Of a stretch of DNA of 64,000 bases, positions 26,119-35,107 are shown one piece after another; the first letter of the stretch is position 1, and the number at the start of each line of letters is the position of its first letter. The translations under genes were made by a program, and so were the position numbers. Source of the stretch: DAIDJD01 sp035485275. GTDB taxonomy: Bacteria; Oederibacteriota; JAJYGY01; DAIDJD01. The stretch covers positions 50,045-114,044 of the forward strand of contig DATHOE010000044.1 of NCBI GenBank assembly GCA_035485275.1. The letters are read 5' to 3'. The notes beneath the pieces are model-generated. The model was not told the DNA's origin and made no database searches. It saw only the letters and a program-made list of their open reading frames with translations.

Positions 26119-27673
26119 GATCGTCTCCTTCGAGGGCCAGCACTCGGGCGGCCGCTCGGCCGCGGGTTTTGACGACTTGAATGAACTCCAGGGTGGCGTC
26201 CGCGGGGCCCTGGATGCGGCATCCGGCCGCCTGCAGGGCCCGCACGGCCCGGATCGCCTCGCGGTCCAGGCGTTCCCCCGGGACCACCAGCGGAATGCCC
26301 GGAGGATAGGGCGAAATGGTCTCCGCGCTCACCCTCCCCACAGCCTTTTCCAGCGGCAAGGTCTCCTTGGGCGCGAAAAAGGCGTAACGCGGATTGACGG
26401 CCGGCCGGGCGCTGAAACCCGGCAGGACCCAGCGCACCAGTTTCGGTCTGCGGCGCTTGGAGTGGGTTTTGGCCCACACAGCGATACTACGCAAACCTTT
26501 GACCAGGCGATTGATCTCGACCTCCGTGTTCCCGAAACTGACGATCAGGAATACGCTGAAAAGATCGGCATATTCCACCTGGATCCCGTGGCGTTTATTC
26601 AGCTCGTGGGCCACCTGGTAGCCGGTCACCCCCAGGCCTCCGCAGGCGATGGTCAGCTTGGTCTCGTCCAGGTCGTAGATGCCGCCCTGGCCGATGGCTT
26701 CGCGGCCGAAGCAACGGTAGCCGCCAATCTTGTTGATCTCCTCGCGGGCCTTACGCGCAAGCTTGAGGGCCCGTCCGATGAGGCGCCGCCCGTCCATGGC
26801 CATCTGGCGGCGGGCCATATCGATGGAGGACATGAGGATGTAACTGGGGCTGGTGGTCGTCAGCAGCTTCAGGACCTTGCGCACCCGTCCCAGGTCTATG
26901 CGGCCCTCGCGGGCGTGCAGAAGGCTGCTCTGGGTCATGCCCGCCAGGATCTTGTGGGTGCTCTGGACGCACATGTCCGCGCCGGCTTCCATGGCGCTCA
27001 AGGGCAGCTCGTCGTGGAACTTCAGGTGGGGGCCGTGGGCCTCATCCACCAGCAGGGGGATGCCCCGCTCATGCGCCATCTCGGCGATTCTCTGCACGTC
27101 GGCCGCGATGCCGTGGTAAGTCGGGCTGGTCACCAGAACGGCCTTCACCTGGGGCCAGCGCTTCAAGGCCACCTCGACGGTGCCAACCGTGACGTTGCTG
27201 TAGAGCCCCAGGTCGGCGTTGATCTCAGGGCGCATGAACACCGGCTCACAGCCCGCCAGCAGGACCCCGGCCAGGACGCTCTGGTGGGCGTTGCGCGGGA
27301 TCAGCACCAGGTCGCCGGGCTGGCACACGCTCAGGATCATGGTCTGGTTCCCGACCGTCGAGCCGTTCACCAGGAAGAAGCTGGCGTCGGCGCCGTAGGC
27401 CTCCGCGGCCAGGGCCTGGGCGTCCCGGATGACGCTCTGCGGCTCGTGGAGGCTGTCCACCTCCGCCAGCAAGGTCAGGTCCATGTCGAAGACCGTCTCG
27501 CCCACGAAATGCCTGAAGGCGGCCGGGATGGCGTGGCCGTGCTTGTGGCCGGGCGTGTGGAAGCTGACCTTGTGCTTGCGCACATAGCTCACCACCGCCT
27601 CGTACAGAGGCGCGCGTTCCTGCTTCAGGGGCTTCTTGGGTTTCTTTTCCGGGCTCACGGCCATTGCATCCAC
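26102..27673 (-). CDS. PLP-dependent Orn/Lys/Arg decarboxylase, SpeA/Cad (fold I) type
   Basis: Amino-acid decarboxylase of 523 aa, most like the short SpeA-type arginine decarboxylases. PLP ligands are D210 (LLVDEAHG) and the Schiff-base K241 (QSTHKILAG). The N-terminal FHTPGHKHG and the C-terminal PGIPLVVPGE are hallmark segments. Next to speD, it most likely starts polyamine synthesis, although ornithine or lysine cannot be excluded as substrate. GTG at 27673 is the longest start. ATG at 27664 is an alternative. The PF03711-like C-terminal domain is present. Confidence 0.87.
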   Translation of the reverse strand: MDAMAVSPEKKPKKPLKQERAPLYEAVVSYVRKHKVSFHTPGHKHGHAIPAAFRHFVGETVFDMDLTLLAEVDSLHEPQSVIRDAQALAAEAYGADASFFLVNGSTVGNQTMILSVCQPGDLVLIPRNAHQSVLAGVLLAGCEPVFMRPEINADLGLYSNVTVGTVEVALKRWPQVKAVLVTSPTYHGIAADVQRIAEMAHERGIPLLVDEAHGPHLKFHDELPLSAMEAGADMCVQSTHKILAGMTQSSLLHAREGRIDLGRVRKVLKLLTTTSPSYILMSSIDMARRQMAMDGRRLIGRALKLARKAREEINKIGGYRCFGREAIGQGGIYDLDETKLTIACGGLGVTGYQVAHELNKRHGIQVEYADLFSVFLIVSFGNTEVEINRLVKGLRSIAVWAKTHSKRRRPKLVRWVLPGFSARPAVNPRYAFFAPKETLPLEKAVGRVSAETISPYPPGIPLVVPGERLDREAIRAVRALQAAGCRIQGPADATLEFIQVVKTRGRAAARVLALEGDDHGEKT

Positions 27674-27697
27674 GAGATGAGACGTCTAAAGGTGGCC

Positions 27698-28312
27698 CTA
27701 GCGGCCGGCCAGATCCCGGCGGTGCAGGGAGCGCCGCTTGCGCCCCACCTTCTTGGCGACATGCCCCTTCAAATCCGGAGCCGCGGTCGCGGGGCTTTCC
27801 TGCATGCCTTGGACCGCCACGGCCTTGTGGCTGAGCCCTTCCATCCTCAAAATGCCGCGTTTGAATTCGTGGTATTCGCTGCGCGCAGAGCGCAGCGCCT
27901 TGACCAGGTAGCGCTGGCAGACCCGCGGGTCCACCACCGGGCCGCAGGTGAAGACGTCGACGCTGGCGAAGCCGTATTCCGGCCAGGTGTGGATGGCCAG
28001 GTGGCTTTCCGAGATCACGATCACGCCGCTGACGCCGTAGGGGTTGAACTTGTGGAAGAGGCTCTTGACCACCGTGGCCTTGCTGGCCTTGGCCGCCCCC
28101 TCCAGGATGGTCTCGATTTCGGAGGGATCGTTCAGGATCAGCTTGTCGCAATCAAAAAAATCCACGGTGACCTGGCGGCCGAGGTAGTCCACCGGACCGT
28201 CAAAAGGGTGGAGTTCCTTCACGCGCTTCGGGCCCTTGACGGGCTCGGACCTTCGCAGGGTTTCCACTGTCCGCCTGGCCTCCCAAAGCACGCCCGCCGC
28301 GCGCGGACCCAA
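27698..28312 (-). CDS. speD: S-adenosylmethionine decarboxylase proenzyme (SpeD)
   Basis: Supplies aminopropyl groups for spermidine. The self-cleaving proenzyme has the pyruvoyl site S103 in ISESHLAIHTWPE, H108, and C123 in VFTCG. Class I prokaryotic SpeD proteins are usually about 120-140 aa. This one adds about 45 residues in front and a basic tail (GHVAKKVGRKRRSLHRR) behind. The TTG at 28312 has AGGA 7 nt upstream. GTG at 28267 is an alternative. No spermidine synthase gene is in the window. Confidence 0.92.
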   Translation of the reverse strand: MGPRAAGVLWEARRTVETLRRSEPVKGPKRVKELHPFDGPVDYLGRQVTVDFFDCDKLILNDPSEIETILEGAAKASKATVVKSLFHKFNPYGVSGVIVISESHLAIHTWPEYGFASVDVFTCGPVVDPRVCQRYLVKALRSARSEYHEFKRGILRMEGLSHKAVAVQGMQESPATAAPDLKGHVAKKVGRKRRSLHRRDLAGR

Positions 28313-28332
28313 AATGGCTTCCTAGACCGCGA

Positions 28333-28361
28333 AATATAACGCCCAGGCCAAGAAGGGTCAA
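28333..28361 (-). promoter_or_regulatory. Promoter for speD and downstream polyamine genes
   Basis: TTGACC (28356-28361), exactly 17 bp, TATATT (28333-28338). The start near 28326 leaves a leader of only about 14 nt before the TTG start codon. One of the best promoter matches in the window. Confidence 0.65.
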
Positions 28362-28373
28362 CAAAAGATCGTG

Positions 28374-29120
28374 CTAAGGGGGCGCTCCGCCCCACAGCAG
28401 CCACTCGCGGTTGCCCTTGGCCCCCGCCAGGGGGCTCTCGCAATGGCCCCTGGGCTCGAGGCCCGCTTCCTGGGCGGCCTGAAGGGCCTCGGCCAGCACC
28501 CTTTGGCGCAGGGTTTCGTCGCGCACGATCCCGCGCGGACCAAGTTCCGAAGGATGGACCTCGAACTGGGGCTTCACCAGGACGGCCCAGGCCGCGCCTG
28601 GAGCCAACCAGGAGGCCAGGTAGGCGAACACCGGCTTGACGCTGGTGAAGGCCAGGTCAGCGCAGGCGAAACCCAGGGGACGGGGGATGTCGGCGGCCTT
28701 CAAGTGCCGGTAGTCCAGGCCTTCCCTGCTGACGACCCGCGGGTCGGACCGCAAGGCCCATGCCAATTGCCCGCTGCCCACGTCCACGCTCAGCACCCCT
28801 GCGGCTCCCCGCCGCAGAAGGCAATCCGTGAAACCTCCCGTGCTCGCGCCCAGATCCAGGCAGCGCAGGCCCTCGACCCTGATGCCGCCCCGGTCCAGGG
28901 CCGCCTCCAGCTTCAAGCCGGCCCGGCTGGCGAAGGCCTTCCGCCCGCGGACCCTCAAAGGGGCCTCAGGGTCCAAGGGATCCGAGGCCCGGCTCAGCAG
29001 CGTGTCCCCGCTGAGGACTTTGCCCGCCAGCACCAGGGCGCGGGCCTCCTTCAGGTCCGCGGCCAGACCCCGCTCGCAGAGCAGGGTTTCGAGCTTGGGC
29101 CGGCCTTTAGTTCCTGCCAT
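28374..29120 (-). CDS. tlyA: TlyA-family 2'-O-ribose rRNA methyltransferase (S4 + FtsJ)
   Basis: A 248-aa protein with an N-terminal S4 RNA-binding domain (about 6-65) and an FtsJ-like Rossmann methyltransferase (about 68-245): SRAGLKLEAAL, the SAM loop LDLGASTGGFTD, and KPQFE. TlyA proteins methylate ribose in 16S and 23S rRNA and affect capreomycin sensitivity. Some were described as haemolysins, which is not needed here. Its start overlaps the end of the beta-propeller gene by 14 nt. Confidence 0.93.
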   Translation of the reverse strand: MAGTKGRPKLETLLCERGLAADLKEARALVLAGKVLSGDTLLSRASDPLDPEAPLRVRGRKAFASRAGLKLEAALDRGGIRVEGLRCLDLGASTGGFTDCLLRRGAAGVLSVDVGSGQLAWALRSDPRVVSREGLDYRHLKAADIPRPLGFACADLAFTSVKPVFAYLASWLAPGAAWAVLVKPQFEVHPSELGPRGIVRDETLRQRVLAEALQAAQEAGLEPRGHCESPLAGAKGNREWLLWGGAPP

Positions 29121-30147
29121 AGACCAGCACCGCGAACGTGCCGGGCCGGAGTTTGGGCCGGGGGTGGGGATCCGCGGCGCTCGGCGCGGGCGCGGGGCCG
29201 AAGTCCGCCGAGGGCAGGTACAGGTCGTGGGTCTTGAAGTCGACAGCCATGGTGCGCGAGCCCTTTTTGGTGCGGATCGGCGCCATCCCGTAGAACTTTC
29301 CGTCCCCGCCCTTGTAGAAGGCCCAGATCGTCCCGTCTCCGCAGCTGAAGAACACGGTGCGCATGCCCCTGTCGTAGACCGAGGCGTCCACGTGGTCGCC
29401 GATCGGGTAGAGCCCCTTCACCTCGCCGGAGGACGGATCCAGGACCACGGCCTGTTTGTTGCGGCAGCCGGAAAAAAGGTTGCCGTCGTCGCGGTCGATG
29501 CTCATGGCCGAGGGGTGGTCACCCGGGGCGACGTCGCTGGTGCGTATGATCGTGTGCTGCTGGGCGTTGATGGTGAGGACCTCGTCCAGGTCCACCAGGT
29601 TGACGAAGACCAGGCCCTTCCCGTCCGCGGCGCTGAACTCCGGCTTCCCTCCCAATGCCAGGGTCGCGGTCACGCTGTTGGTCAGGGCGTCGATGACGGT
29701 GGCGGACTTGTCGTCGCCGTTGAACGCGAAGACCTGGCGGCTGGCGGGGTCGTAGATGATCCCGTCCGCGTCCGGACGGCCCGGGATGCTTTGGATGATC
29801 TTGCGGGTCTTCAGGTCGAAACAAATCACCGCGCCGGCCTTGCCGTCGCTCACATAGCCGCGGCCTAGGGCGCGGGCCAGGGCCACCCCGTGGATGCCCT
29901 GGAAGGGCCCGATCGTGCCCACCAGGACGTCGCGGTCCAAATCCAGGACGTCCACCCGGTCGCCGTGGGTGACATAGAGGCGCCGTCCCGGGCTGTCGGC
30001 GATGCAATAGTCCCAGCCCCCGTTCCCGGGCAGGTGGATGGTCCGCAGGAGGTGGTATCCGGAACGCGGCAGCGCGCCCGCGATCGCCGGCGGCGGCGCC
30101 GCAAGCAGGACGCAGGCCGCGAGCCCGAAAAACGAGGGGATTTTCAT
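29107..30147 (-). CDS. Secreted beta-propeller (YVTN/YncE-like) protein
   Basis: A 346-aa protein with a signal peptide (1-23, cleavage after AIA) and about seven repeated blades, several of the YVTN type (SPGRRLYVTHGDRVDVLDLDRD in two parts, DPASRQVFAFNGDDKSATVID, DDGNLFSGCRNKQAVVLD). There is no lipobox or membrane anchor, so it should be periplasmic or secreted. It begins 8 nt after the COG4705-like gene and is surely co-transcribed with it. The family has no uniform function. A binding or assembly role beside the membrane protein is possible. Confidence 0.82.
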   Translation of the reverse strand: MKIPSFFGLAACVLLAAPPPAIAGALPRSGYHLLRTIHLPGNGGWDYCIADSPGRRLYVTHGDRVDVLDLDRDVLVGTIGPFQGIHGVALARALGRGYVSDGKAGAVICFDLKTRKIIQSIPGRPDADGIIYDPASRQVFAFNGDDKSATVIDALTNSVTATLALGGKPEFSAADGKGLVFVNLVDLDEVLTINAQQHTIIRTSDVAPGDHPSAMSIDRDDGNLFSGCRNKQAVVLDPSSGEVKGLYPIGDHVDASVYDRGMRTVFFSCGDGTIWAFYKGGDGKFYGMAPIRTKKGSRTMAVDFKTHDLYLPSADFGPAPAPSAADPHPRPKLRPGTFAVLVYGRN

Positions 30148-30155
30148 GCCCGTCC

Positions 30156-30932
30156 TCAGTTGGGGTAGGTCAGTCGCCTGGCCCGCTCCAGGCGCGATTC
30201 CTTGGCCACGGCGAGGACCAGAACGGCCGCGAAGACGGCGGAGGCGCCGACGGTGCCCAGGTTCAGCCCCCCGTGGCTCAGGGGCTTGGTCAGCAGGTCC
30301 CCGAAGGTCGCGCCGAAGGGCCGGGTGAGCACAAAGGCCAGCCAGAACAGCAGCAGACCCGGCAGGCGGGTGAAAAAATGCAGGAGGCAGATGAGCAGCA
30401 GCACCCCGCTGATCAGGGCCGCGCTCTGGGCGAATCCCAGGCCGAGGCTGTCCGACAGGTAGTCGCCGGCGGCCGTCCCGAGCGTGTTGGCGACCAGGAA
30501 AGCCGCCCAGTAATAGGCTTCGGCGGAGGCGCTGCCGATGTTCTCGACCCGGATGGATTTTTCCTTGGCGTACCAGAGCCCCAAAACCACGCACAAGATG
30601 AGGACCAGGATGGCCGATCCCAGGGGGTAGCCCAGCTTGAGGCTTCGGTCGATGAAGTCGGAGATGCCGGTGCCGGCGATGGCGGAGGCGGTGAAGACGG
30701 ACCAATACAGGACGGGGTGGTAGCCTTTCACCCGCAGTTTCGCCGCGAGCAGGACAGCGAAGAGCGTCAAAAAAATGGCGATGGTTTTCGCGTAGCCCAA
30801 GTTGAAGGTCATGGAGACCATGTCCGCACCGGTCTCGCCGAGCGTGGTCGCCGCGATCTTGATCACCCAGTACAAGGCGATGATCTCCGGGACCCTGTTC
30901 CCGGCTCCGGAGCCGCGCGCCTCGGATCCCAC
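30156..30932 (-). CDS. COG4705-like polytopic membrane protein with fourfold internal repeat
   Basis: Uncharacterised membrane protein of 258 aa with about eight hydrophobic segments. I recognise the COG4705 pattern (TTLGETGAD, HPVLYW, LTRPFGATFGD). The motif W-x9-G-x4-D-x8-G occurs four times, with W at 22, 77, 142 and 197, G at 32, 87, 152 and 207, D at 37, 92, 157 and 212, and the last G at 46, 101, 166 and 221. Spacing is 55, 65 and 55, so it is two 120-residue halves each made of two units. A buried Asp in each helix hairpin suggests ion or proton coupling (inference). The GTG start is 2 nt after the dxs stop. Confidence 0.8.
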   Translation of the reverse strand: MGSEARGSGAGNRVPEIIALYWVIKIAATTLGETGADMVSMTFNLGYAKTIAIFLTLFAVLLAAKLRVKGYHPVLYWSVFTASAIAGTGISDFIDRSLKLGYPLGSAILVLILCVVLGLWYAKEKSIRVENIGSASAEAYYWAAFLVANTLGTAAGDYLSDSLGLGFAQSAALISGVLLLICLLHFFTRLPGLLLFWLAFVLTRPFGATFGDLLTKPLSHGGLNLGTVGASAVFAAVLVLAVAKESRLERARRLTYPN

Positions 30933-30934
30933 GC

Positions 30935-32830
30935 TCAGGCCACCTTGAACCTGGCCTTGGCCACCAAGCCCCTGACCTTCGCGGCGATGCCCGCCGCGTC
31001 GTAGCCGCACAGTGCCCGCAGTTGGTCGGGCGTGCCGTGCTCCACGAACTGGTCCGGGACGCCCAGGCGGGCGAAGTGGCGCGGAACAAGGCCTTTCTCC
31101 GAGAGCAGCTCCAGGACGCCGGACGCGAAGCCCCCGGCCACCATGCCGTCCTCGACGGTGACCATCACGTCGTAAGCGCGGGCGCATTCCTCGATGAGGG
31201 AGGCGTCCAGGGGCTTGGCGAAGCGGGCGTCCACGACGCGGACGTTCACCCCGTCCGCGGCCAGGTCCCCGGCCGCCTTCAGGGCGTCGGCCACGGGCAT
31301 GCCGTAGGCCAGGATGCAGGCGTCCGGCCCTTCGCGCAGGACGCGGCCCTTGCCGACCTCCAGCGGGTCCCCGCTGGCCTCGTTGTTCCCCTCGCGCACC
31401 GAGCCGCGCGGAATCCTGATGAAGCTCGGGCGCGTCAGGCTCAGGCCCGTGGCCAGCATGCGCTCCATCTCGGTGCGGTCGCTGGGGGCCATCAGCACCA
31501 CGTTGGGGACCGGGCGCAAAAGGGCGATGTCGAGGACGCCGTGGTGCGTGGGCCCGTCGTCGCCCACCAGGCCGGCGCGGTCCAGGGCGAAGACCACGGG
31601 CAGCTTCTGCAGGGCCACGTCGTGCACGGCCTGGTCCAAACCGCGCTGGAAGAAGGTGCTGTAGATGGCCACCACCGGCCTCAGGCCGCGCGTCGCCATG
31701 CCCGCCGCCAGCGTGACGGAATGCTCCTCGGCGATGCCCACGTCGAAGAGCCGCGCCGGTATCTCCCGCTCGAAATCCTGCAGGCTGGAGCCCTCGATCA
31801 TGGCCGGGGTGATCACGGCCACGCGGGGATCCTGGCGCGCGGTGCTCAAGAGGGCCTGGGAGAAGGCCGCGGACCAGGTCTGCGGCGCGCCCGGCGCGGG
31901 CTTGGGCATCTCGCCCGTGACGATGTCGAAGCCCTTGGGGCCGTGGAAACGGACCGGGTCCTTCTCGGCCGGGGCGAAGCCCTTGCCCTTGCGCGTGACC
32001 GTGTGCAGGAGCACCGGGCCCTTCATCGTGCGGATGCGGCGCAGAATGCCGATCAGGGCCTCGCAATCGTGGCCGTCCACCGGACCCACATAGGTGAAGC
32101 CCAGCTCCTCGAAGAACATGCCCGGGCTGATCACGCTCTTGGCGAACTCCTCCGCCAGGTGCGCCAGCTTCGCCACCTGCTTGCCCACGGCCGGGAGGCC
32201 CTTGATGAAATGCTCAGCCTGCTCACGGAAGCGGGTGTAGGTCTTGCCGGTGATGATGCGCGAGAGGTAATGCGACAGGGCCCCCACCGGCCGGCTGATG
32301 GACATCTCGTTGTCGTTGAGGATGACCAGGAGGTCGGTCTTGCGGTGGCCCAGGTCGTTGAGCGCCTCGAAGGCCATGCCGTTGGGTATGGAGCTGTCGC
32401 CGATGATGCAGACCACGTGCTCGTTGGTCTTCAGCAGGTCGCGGGCACGCGCCATGCCCCCGGCCGCGGAGATGCTGGTGGCCGCGTGCCCGGCGCCGAA
32501 GCTGTCGTGGGGGCTCTCGTCCCGCTTCAGGAAGCCCGACAGGCCGCCCATCTGGCGCAGGGTATGGAAGCGGTCCGTGCGCCCCGTCACCAGCTTGTGG
32601 GTGTAGCCCTGGTGGCCGGTGTCCAGGACGATGCGGTCGTTGGGCGAGTCGAAGACCGTGTGGACCGCCAGGGTCAGCTCCACCGCGCCCAGGTTGGTGG
32701 CCAGATGGCCGCCGTTCTTTGACACCGTGCGCACGATCAGCTGCCGGATCTCGGCGGCCAGTTCGCGGCGCTTGGCGGGATCGAGGTCTTTCAGGTCTGC
32801 CGGAGAGGCTATGCCTTCAAGGATGGACAT
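30935..32830 (-). CDS. dxs: 1-deoxy-D-xylulose-5-phosphate synthase
   Basis: Thiamine-diphosphate enzyme that opens the MEP isoprenoid route and also feeds PLP synthesis. The 631-aa product has three transketolase-like domains, LDTGHQGYTHKL, the GAGHAATSIS loop, LDRAGLVGDDGPTHHG and IPRG. The cofactor motif, normally GDG(A/S), reads GDSSIPNGMA. The metal ligands D and N (in LNDNEMSI) are kept. Full length. It lies upstream of ispA's product in the pathway and 24 kb from pdxJ. Confidence 0.95.
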   Translation of the reverse strand: MSILEGIASPADLKDLDPAKRRELAAEIRQLIVRTVSKNGGHLATNLGAVELTLAVHTVFDSPNDRIVLDTGHQGYTHKLVTGRTDRFHTLRQMGGLSGFLKRDESPHDSFGAGHAATSISAAGGMARARDLLKTNEHVVCIIGDSSIPNGMAFEALNDLGHRKTDLLVILNDNEMSISRPVGALSHYLSRIITGKTYTRFREQAEHFIKGLPAVGKQVAKLAHLAEEFAKSVISPGMFFEELGFTYVGPVDGHDCEALIGILRRIRTMKGPVLLHTVTRKGKGFAPAEKDPVRFHGPKGFDIVTGEMPKPAPGAPQTWSAAFSQALLSTARQDPRVAVITPAMIEGSSLQDFEREIPARLFDVGIAEEHSVTLAAGMATRGLRPVVAIYSTFFQRGLDQAVHDVALQKLPVVFALDRAGLVGDDGPTHHGVLDIALLRPVPNVVLMAPSDRTEMERMLATGLSLTRPSFIRIPRGSVREGNNEASGDPLEVGKGRVLREGPDACILAYGMPVADALKAAGDLAADGVNVRVVDARFAKPLDASLIEECARAYDVMVTVEDGMVAGGFASGVLELLSEKGLVPRHFARLGVPDQFVEHGTPDQLRALCGYDAAGIAAKVRGLVAKARFKVA

Positions 32831-32875
32831 TGGCGCTCAGGAAAAGGGCTGGATGGGGGGGAGACTGGGATGGGC

Positions 32876-33355
32876 TCAATGCCGGACTGCGGGGTACAGG
32901 AGGCTGGCGACCGTGAAGCCGACCAGCGCGCCGGCCAGCACCTCGGTCAGGGTATGGCCCAGCATCTCCTTGACCCGGGGCGGCTTGTCTTTGCGCCCCT
33001 TGTAGAGGTCCTTCACGATCTGGTTGAGCACCTCGGCTTGCATGCCGGCGGAACGGCGCAGGCCCGCGGCGTCCACGCTGGTGAGGATGACGAGCCCGAG
33101 GGCCAGCCCGAAGATGGGGCTCTGCAGCCCCTCGGAATGCGCGATGCAGGTCGCCAGTCCGGTGATGAAAGCCGTGTGCGAACTGGGCATGCCGCCGGTG
33201 CCGAAAAAGCGGCGCCAGTCCATCACGCCGTCTCGGAATTTGATGATGATGACCTTCAGCAGGTCTGCGGTCAGCCAGGCAGCGGCAGTGACCCAGGTGA
33301 CGGGATGGGATATCCAACCCGCCAGGATCCCAGCTAAATCCGTGAAGAATGACAT
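32876..33355 (-). CDS. Divergent PAP2-family (DUF212) membrane protein
   Basis: A 159-aa integral membrane protein with the full DUF212 signature: KVIIIKFRDGVMDW, GTGGMPSSHTAFITGL, GLRRSAGMQAEVLNQIV and KEMLGHTLTEVLAGALVG. The family is distantly related to acid phosphatase/phosphatidic-acid phosphatases through the PSSH motif. A lipid or isoprenoid-phosphate phosphatase role is possible and would fit between dxs and ispA, but is unproven. It begins 1 nt after the TPR gene. Confidence 0.87.
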   Translation of the reverse strand: MSFFTDLAGILAGWISHPVTWVTAAAWLTADLLKVIIIKFRDGVMDWRRFFGTGGMPSSHTAFITGLATCIAHSEGLQSPIFGLALGLVILTSVDAAGLRRSAGMQAEVLNQIVKDLYKGRKDKPPRVKEMLGHTLTEVLAGALVGFTVASLLYPAVRH

Positions 33356-33356
33356 G

Positions 33357-34163
33357 TCAATGCCCCGGTTCGCCCAAAGACGCCCTGGTCCGCATCGCGC
33401 TGACCCAGGCGTCGTGATCGATAAGCATGGCCTTTTGGCTGTCCCGCAGGCTCATGCCGCTCCAGCGCGCGACGCGCGCTTCGGCCCTGTCCAGCCGCCC
33501 AAGAACCCCGCCCAGATCGGCGCCCAGCCCGGCGGCCCTCCTGAGCGCGCCCACCTCACTTAGGGTATAGACGGCGGCGACGAGATCGGCGCGGCCCAGA
33601 TCGCGTTCCACCGCGTCCGCGGCGAGGGGCAGGCAGGGCGCGGCGCTTTCGGGCCCGGATACGAGACCGTAGGCGGCGCTATAGTCGCTGACCGCGGCGT
33701 CCCTTTGCCCGGAACCGGCTTCCCCGCGCGCTCGGACCATGAGGAGCCGGTAGCTGGCCGGGATCTCGGCGCCGCCGGCAGGTCCGACTTTCCAGCTATC
33801 CGCGAGGGACCGCACTTTGGCGTCCGGCTTAATGCGGAGGGATTCTTGCAGGGCCCAGACGGCCTTGGGCCGCATGCCAGCCTGGTGATAGGCCATGCCC
33901 AAGGCCTCGAAATTCTCCGCGCCGGGTGCCAAGCGCACCGAATCTTGGAAGTCCTGCACCGCCTTGAGGGACTGGCCCTGGCGGAGGAATTCCAGGCCGG
34001 AGGCCAGGTATTTGCGCGACAGCCCGGCCTGTTCCGCCGTGGGCGTGGCGCTGTAGGACGGATGGGCCGGGGTCGTCGCGGCCGGGGGCGCATCCGCTCC
34101 GGCGGCCATGCACGGCACCGCCGCGATGAGGCAGCCAATGAGGCCAAGCTTGATGCGGATCAT
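33357..34163 (-). CDS. Exported TPR-repeat protein
   Basis: A 268-aa protein with a signal peptide (1-23, cleavage near AAGADA). Two to three TPR-like helix pairs span about 45-115 (LEFLRQGQSLKAVQDFQDSVRLAP, read in two parts, and YHQAGMRPKAVWALQESLRI). The remainder is a helical Ala-rich region that I do not recognise. TPR proteins mediate protein contacts. The partner is unknown. Set between ispA and the DUF212 gene in a tight unit. Confidence 0.72.
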   Translation of the reverse strand: MIRIKLGLIGCLIAAVPCMAAGADAPPAATTPAHPSYSATPTAEQAGLSRKYLASGLEFLRQGQSLKAVQDFQDSVRLAPGAENFEALGMAYHQAGMRPKAVWALQESLRIKPDAKVRSLADSWKVGPAGGAEIPASYRLLMVRARGEAGSGQRDAAVSDYSAAYGLVSGPESAAPCLPLAADAVERDLGRADLVAAVYTLSEVGALRRAAGLGADLGGVLGRLDRAEARVARWSGMSLRDSQKAMLIDHDAWVSAMRTRASLGEPGH

Positions 34164-34205
34164 GGTCCTGTCCGGCTCTAAGGCCGAAAAAGGCGTCCGG
34201 CGCCC

Positions 34206-35096
34206 TCAAACATCGCGTTCCACGACGAAACGCGCCAGGCCGCGCAGGGCTTCGCCAGCCGGCCCGAAGGGTTCCAGGGCCGCCAGGGCGGATTGGAACT
34301 CATTATGCGCGGTTTTTTTCGCGTTTTGAAGCCCAAGCAGGGCCGGATAGGTGGCTTTGTGGGCGGCGGCGTCGCTTCCGACGCGCTTCCCCAACTTGGC
34401 CTGGTCGCCCACCACGTTGAGGATGTCGTCCGCCACCTGGAAGGCGAGGCCCAGGTGCCTGCCGAAGAGGGCCAGGGCCTTGCGCCGCGGCGCTTTCGCT
34501 CCCGCCAGGACCGCGCCGCATTCCAGGGCCGCCGTGATCAGGGCCCCGGTCTTGCCCGCGTGGATGGCCTTGAGCCCGGACAGGCCGATCGCGCGGCCTT
34601 CAGCCTCGATGTCGGCCATCTGCCCGCCGACCATGCCTTGCCCCCCAGCGGCGCGCGCCAGGACGCGCGAGGCTTCCAGGGCGTGCGCGGCGTCGACGCC
34701 CCGGACCTCGGCGTTTTTCGCCACCAGCTCGAAAGCCAGGGTCAGGAGCGCGTCACCAGCGAGGATAGCCGTGGCCTCGTCGAAAGCCTTGTGGCAGGTC
34801 GGCCGTCCGCGGCGGAGGTCGTCGTCGTCCATCGCCGGCAGGTCGTCGTGGATCAGCGAATAGGTGTGCAGGGCTTCGAAGGCGCAGGCCGTGGGCAGGA
34901 CCTTGGCGGCCGCGGCGCCGCAGGCTTCAGCGGCCGCGATGACCAGGACCGGGCGCAGGCGCTTCCCCGGGGCCAGCAGGCTGTATTCCATGGCCTGCTT
35001 GAGGCGCGCAGGCTTCAGCGCGGGCACGGCCTTGCGCAAAGCCGTGTCGACCAGGCCGCGCCGGGCGGCGTAGTAGGCTCCGAAATCAAAGTCCAT
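34206..35096 (-). CDS. ispA: Polyprenyl diphosphate synthase, farnesyl/geranylgeranyl type
   Basis: Condenses IPP with allylic diphosphates. The 296-aa product has the first Asp-rich motif DDLPAMDDDDLRRGRPT, GQMADIEAEG, and the second Asp motif DDILN followed by a KATYPALLG segment. The gene order xseA-xseB-ispA with dxs nearby is classic. I start at ATG 35096. A TTG at 35111 overlapping the xseB stop (TTGA) is possible. Chain length (C15 or C20) cannot be fixed by eye. Confidence 0.93.
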   Translation of the reverse strand: MDFDFGAYYAARRGLVDTALRKAVPALKPARLKQAMEYSLLAPGKRLRPVLVIAAAEACGAAAAKVLPTACAFEALHTYSLIHDDLPAMDDDDLRRGRPTCHKAFDEATAILAGDALLTLAFELVAKNAEVRGVDAAHALEASRVLARAAGGQGMVGGQMADIEAEGRAIGLSGLKAIHAGKTGALITAALECGAVLAGAKAPRRKALALFGRHLGLAFQVADDILNVVGDQAKLGKRVGSDAAAHKATYPALLGLQNAKKTAHNEFQSALAALEPFGPAGEALRGLARFVVERDV

Positions 35097-35107
35097 GGAC
35101 GCCACCG

